From Gammaproteobacteria bacterium (lineage in GTDB: Bacteria; Pseudomonadota; Gammaproteobacteria; Tenderiales; Tenderiaceae), in contig JAJRWO010000221.1 of NCBI GenBank assembly GCA_024276775.1, forward strand, positions 1 to 7,198: 7,198 bases of DNA, read 5' to 3'. The translations under genes and the position numbers were made by a program. The notes below the pieces were generated by a model, which did not search any database, was not told the origin of the DNA, and saw nothing but the letters and a program-made list of their open reading frames with translations. Positions 6,370 through 7,198 of the stretch are shown here, in pieces; the first letter of the stretch is position 1, and each line of letters starts with the position of its first letter.

Positions 6370-7198
6370 TTACCAGCTGCTGTTAGCTTTGAACTTCTCA
6401 AGTGTTTTGCGCATCTGACCAGCAATTTCATCATTGTAATCCGCTGTGTCATTAATGGTTTTCACTAGATCAGTCGCGTTTGAATTGATATATGAAATCA
6501 TCGCTGTTTCAAATGAAACAACCTTACTCACTTCAACATCATCCAAAAAGCCTTCGTTAGCCGCAAACAGTGAAAAAGCCATTTCGGCAACAGACATTGG
6601 AGAGTATTGTTTCTGCTTCATCAACTCTGTTACACGTTGACCACGCTCAATCTGCTTACGAGTCGTTTCATCCAAATCAGAGGCAAACTGAGCAAATGCT
6701 GCCAGCTCACGGTATTGAGCCAAATCAAGACGAACACCACCACCCAGTTTTTTAATCACTTTAGTCTGCGCTGCACCACCAACACGAGATACCGACAGGC
6801 CTGCATTGATTGCGGGACGAATACCGGCGTTAAACAAATCAGATTCAAGAAATATCTGGCCATCCGTAATCGAAATAACGTTCGTTGGCACAAAAGCAGA
6901 TACATCACCACCTTGTGTTTCGATAATAGGCAATGCCGTCAATGAACCCGTTTTGCCTTTTACTTCACCCTTGGTGAATTTTTCAACATAATTGCTGTTA
7001 ACCCGCGCGGCACGCTCTAACAAACGAGAATGGAGATAGAAAACATCACCCGGATAAGCTTCACGACCGGGTGGACGACGCAGCAACAATGAAATTTGAC
7101 GATAAGCCCATGCTTGTTTGGTTAAATCATCATAAACAATCAACGCATCTTCACCGCGATCACGGTAGAACTCGCCCATGGCACAACCAGAATATGGC
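6370..7198 (-). CDS. atpA: F1F0 ATP synthase subunit alpha (3' part; runs off the right edge)
   Basis: Regulatory, non-catalytic nucleotide-binding subunit that alternates with beta in the F1 hexamer. The frame stays open to the window edge: six codons (PYSGCA) precede the ATG at 7179, so that ATG is internal, not the start. About 275 residues are visible, corresponding to roughly residue 239 to the end of the 513-residue E. coli protein. Seen here are GEFYRDRGEDALIVYDDL with the Walker B segment, RQISLLLRRPPGREAYPGD, KTGSLTALPIIETQGGDVSA, SITDGQIFLE, and SVSRVGGAAQT, whose arginine (codon 6786-6784) aligns with the essential alpha Arg376 that reaches into the catalytic site. The C-terminal helices follow, ending FKANSSW like the E. 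coli end. The N-terminal barrel and Walker A lie outside the window. It is the most upstream gene seen; atpIBEFH would be expected further on. Confidence 0.98.
   Translation of the reverse strand, partial: PYSGCAMGEFYRDRGEDALIVYDDLTKQAWAYRQISLLLRRPPGREAYPGDVFYLHSRLLERAARVNSNYVEKFTKGEVKGKTGSLTALPIIETQGGDVSAFVPTNVISITDGQIFLESDLFNAGIRPAINAGLSVSRVGGAAQTKVIKKLGGGVRLDLAQYRELAAFAQFASDLDETTRKQIERGQRVTELMKQKQYSPMSVAEMAFSLFAANEGFLDDVEVSKVVSFETAMISYINSNATDLVKTINDTADYNDEIAGQMRKTLEKFKANSSW

Overview
The window carries the distal part of a bacterial F-type ATP synthase operon followed by the two genes that make UDP-N-acetylglucosamine, all on the minus strand. Read in the direction of transcription (high to low coordinates) the order is atpA (3' part only), atpG, atpD, atpC, glmU, glmS. 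This order, the protein lengths, the moderate G+C content and the beta-subunit wording around its Walker B region (IYRYTLAGTEVSALLGRM rather than the FRFTQAGSEVSALLGR form of most other bacteria) point to a gammaproteobacterium. Nothing in the window fixes the genus.

Region by region: positions 7198 to 3596 hold alpha (partial), gamma, beta and epsilon subunits of F1, closely packed with gaps of 14, 57 and 27 bases, each with a recognisable ribosome binding site. A GC-rich hairpin followed by a U-rich tract (minus strand, 3568 to 3531) sits just after atpC and probably ends the ATP synthase transcript. glmU and glmS follow, only 14 bases apart, and look like a bicistronic unit. All catalytic residues I could check are present in the proteins, so this core is ordinary and functional.

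Positions 1 to 291 lie downstream of glmS. The first 112 bases on the plus strand are an open frame whose 36 residues look like the C-terminal tail of a transposase. This suggests a mobile element lies just beyond the left edge and converges on glmS. Between it and glmS are an inverted repeat, a weak possible terminator and no gene. The 3' end of glmS, the classic target of Tn7-type elements, is conserved, but no Tn7-type end is visible at the expected insertion point.

The genes work together only in a loose sense: atpAGDC build the catalytic head of the ATP synthase. GlmS makes glucosamine-6-phosphate from fructose-6-phosphate and glutamine, GlmM (not in this window) isomerises it, and GlmU acetylates and uridylates the product to UDP-GlcNAc for peptidoglycan and lipopolysaccharide. 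I found no convincing undescribed system. The points most worth a second look are the transposase tail, the very short glmU-glmS gap and a nine-A tract inside glmS.
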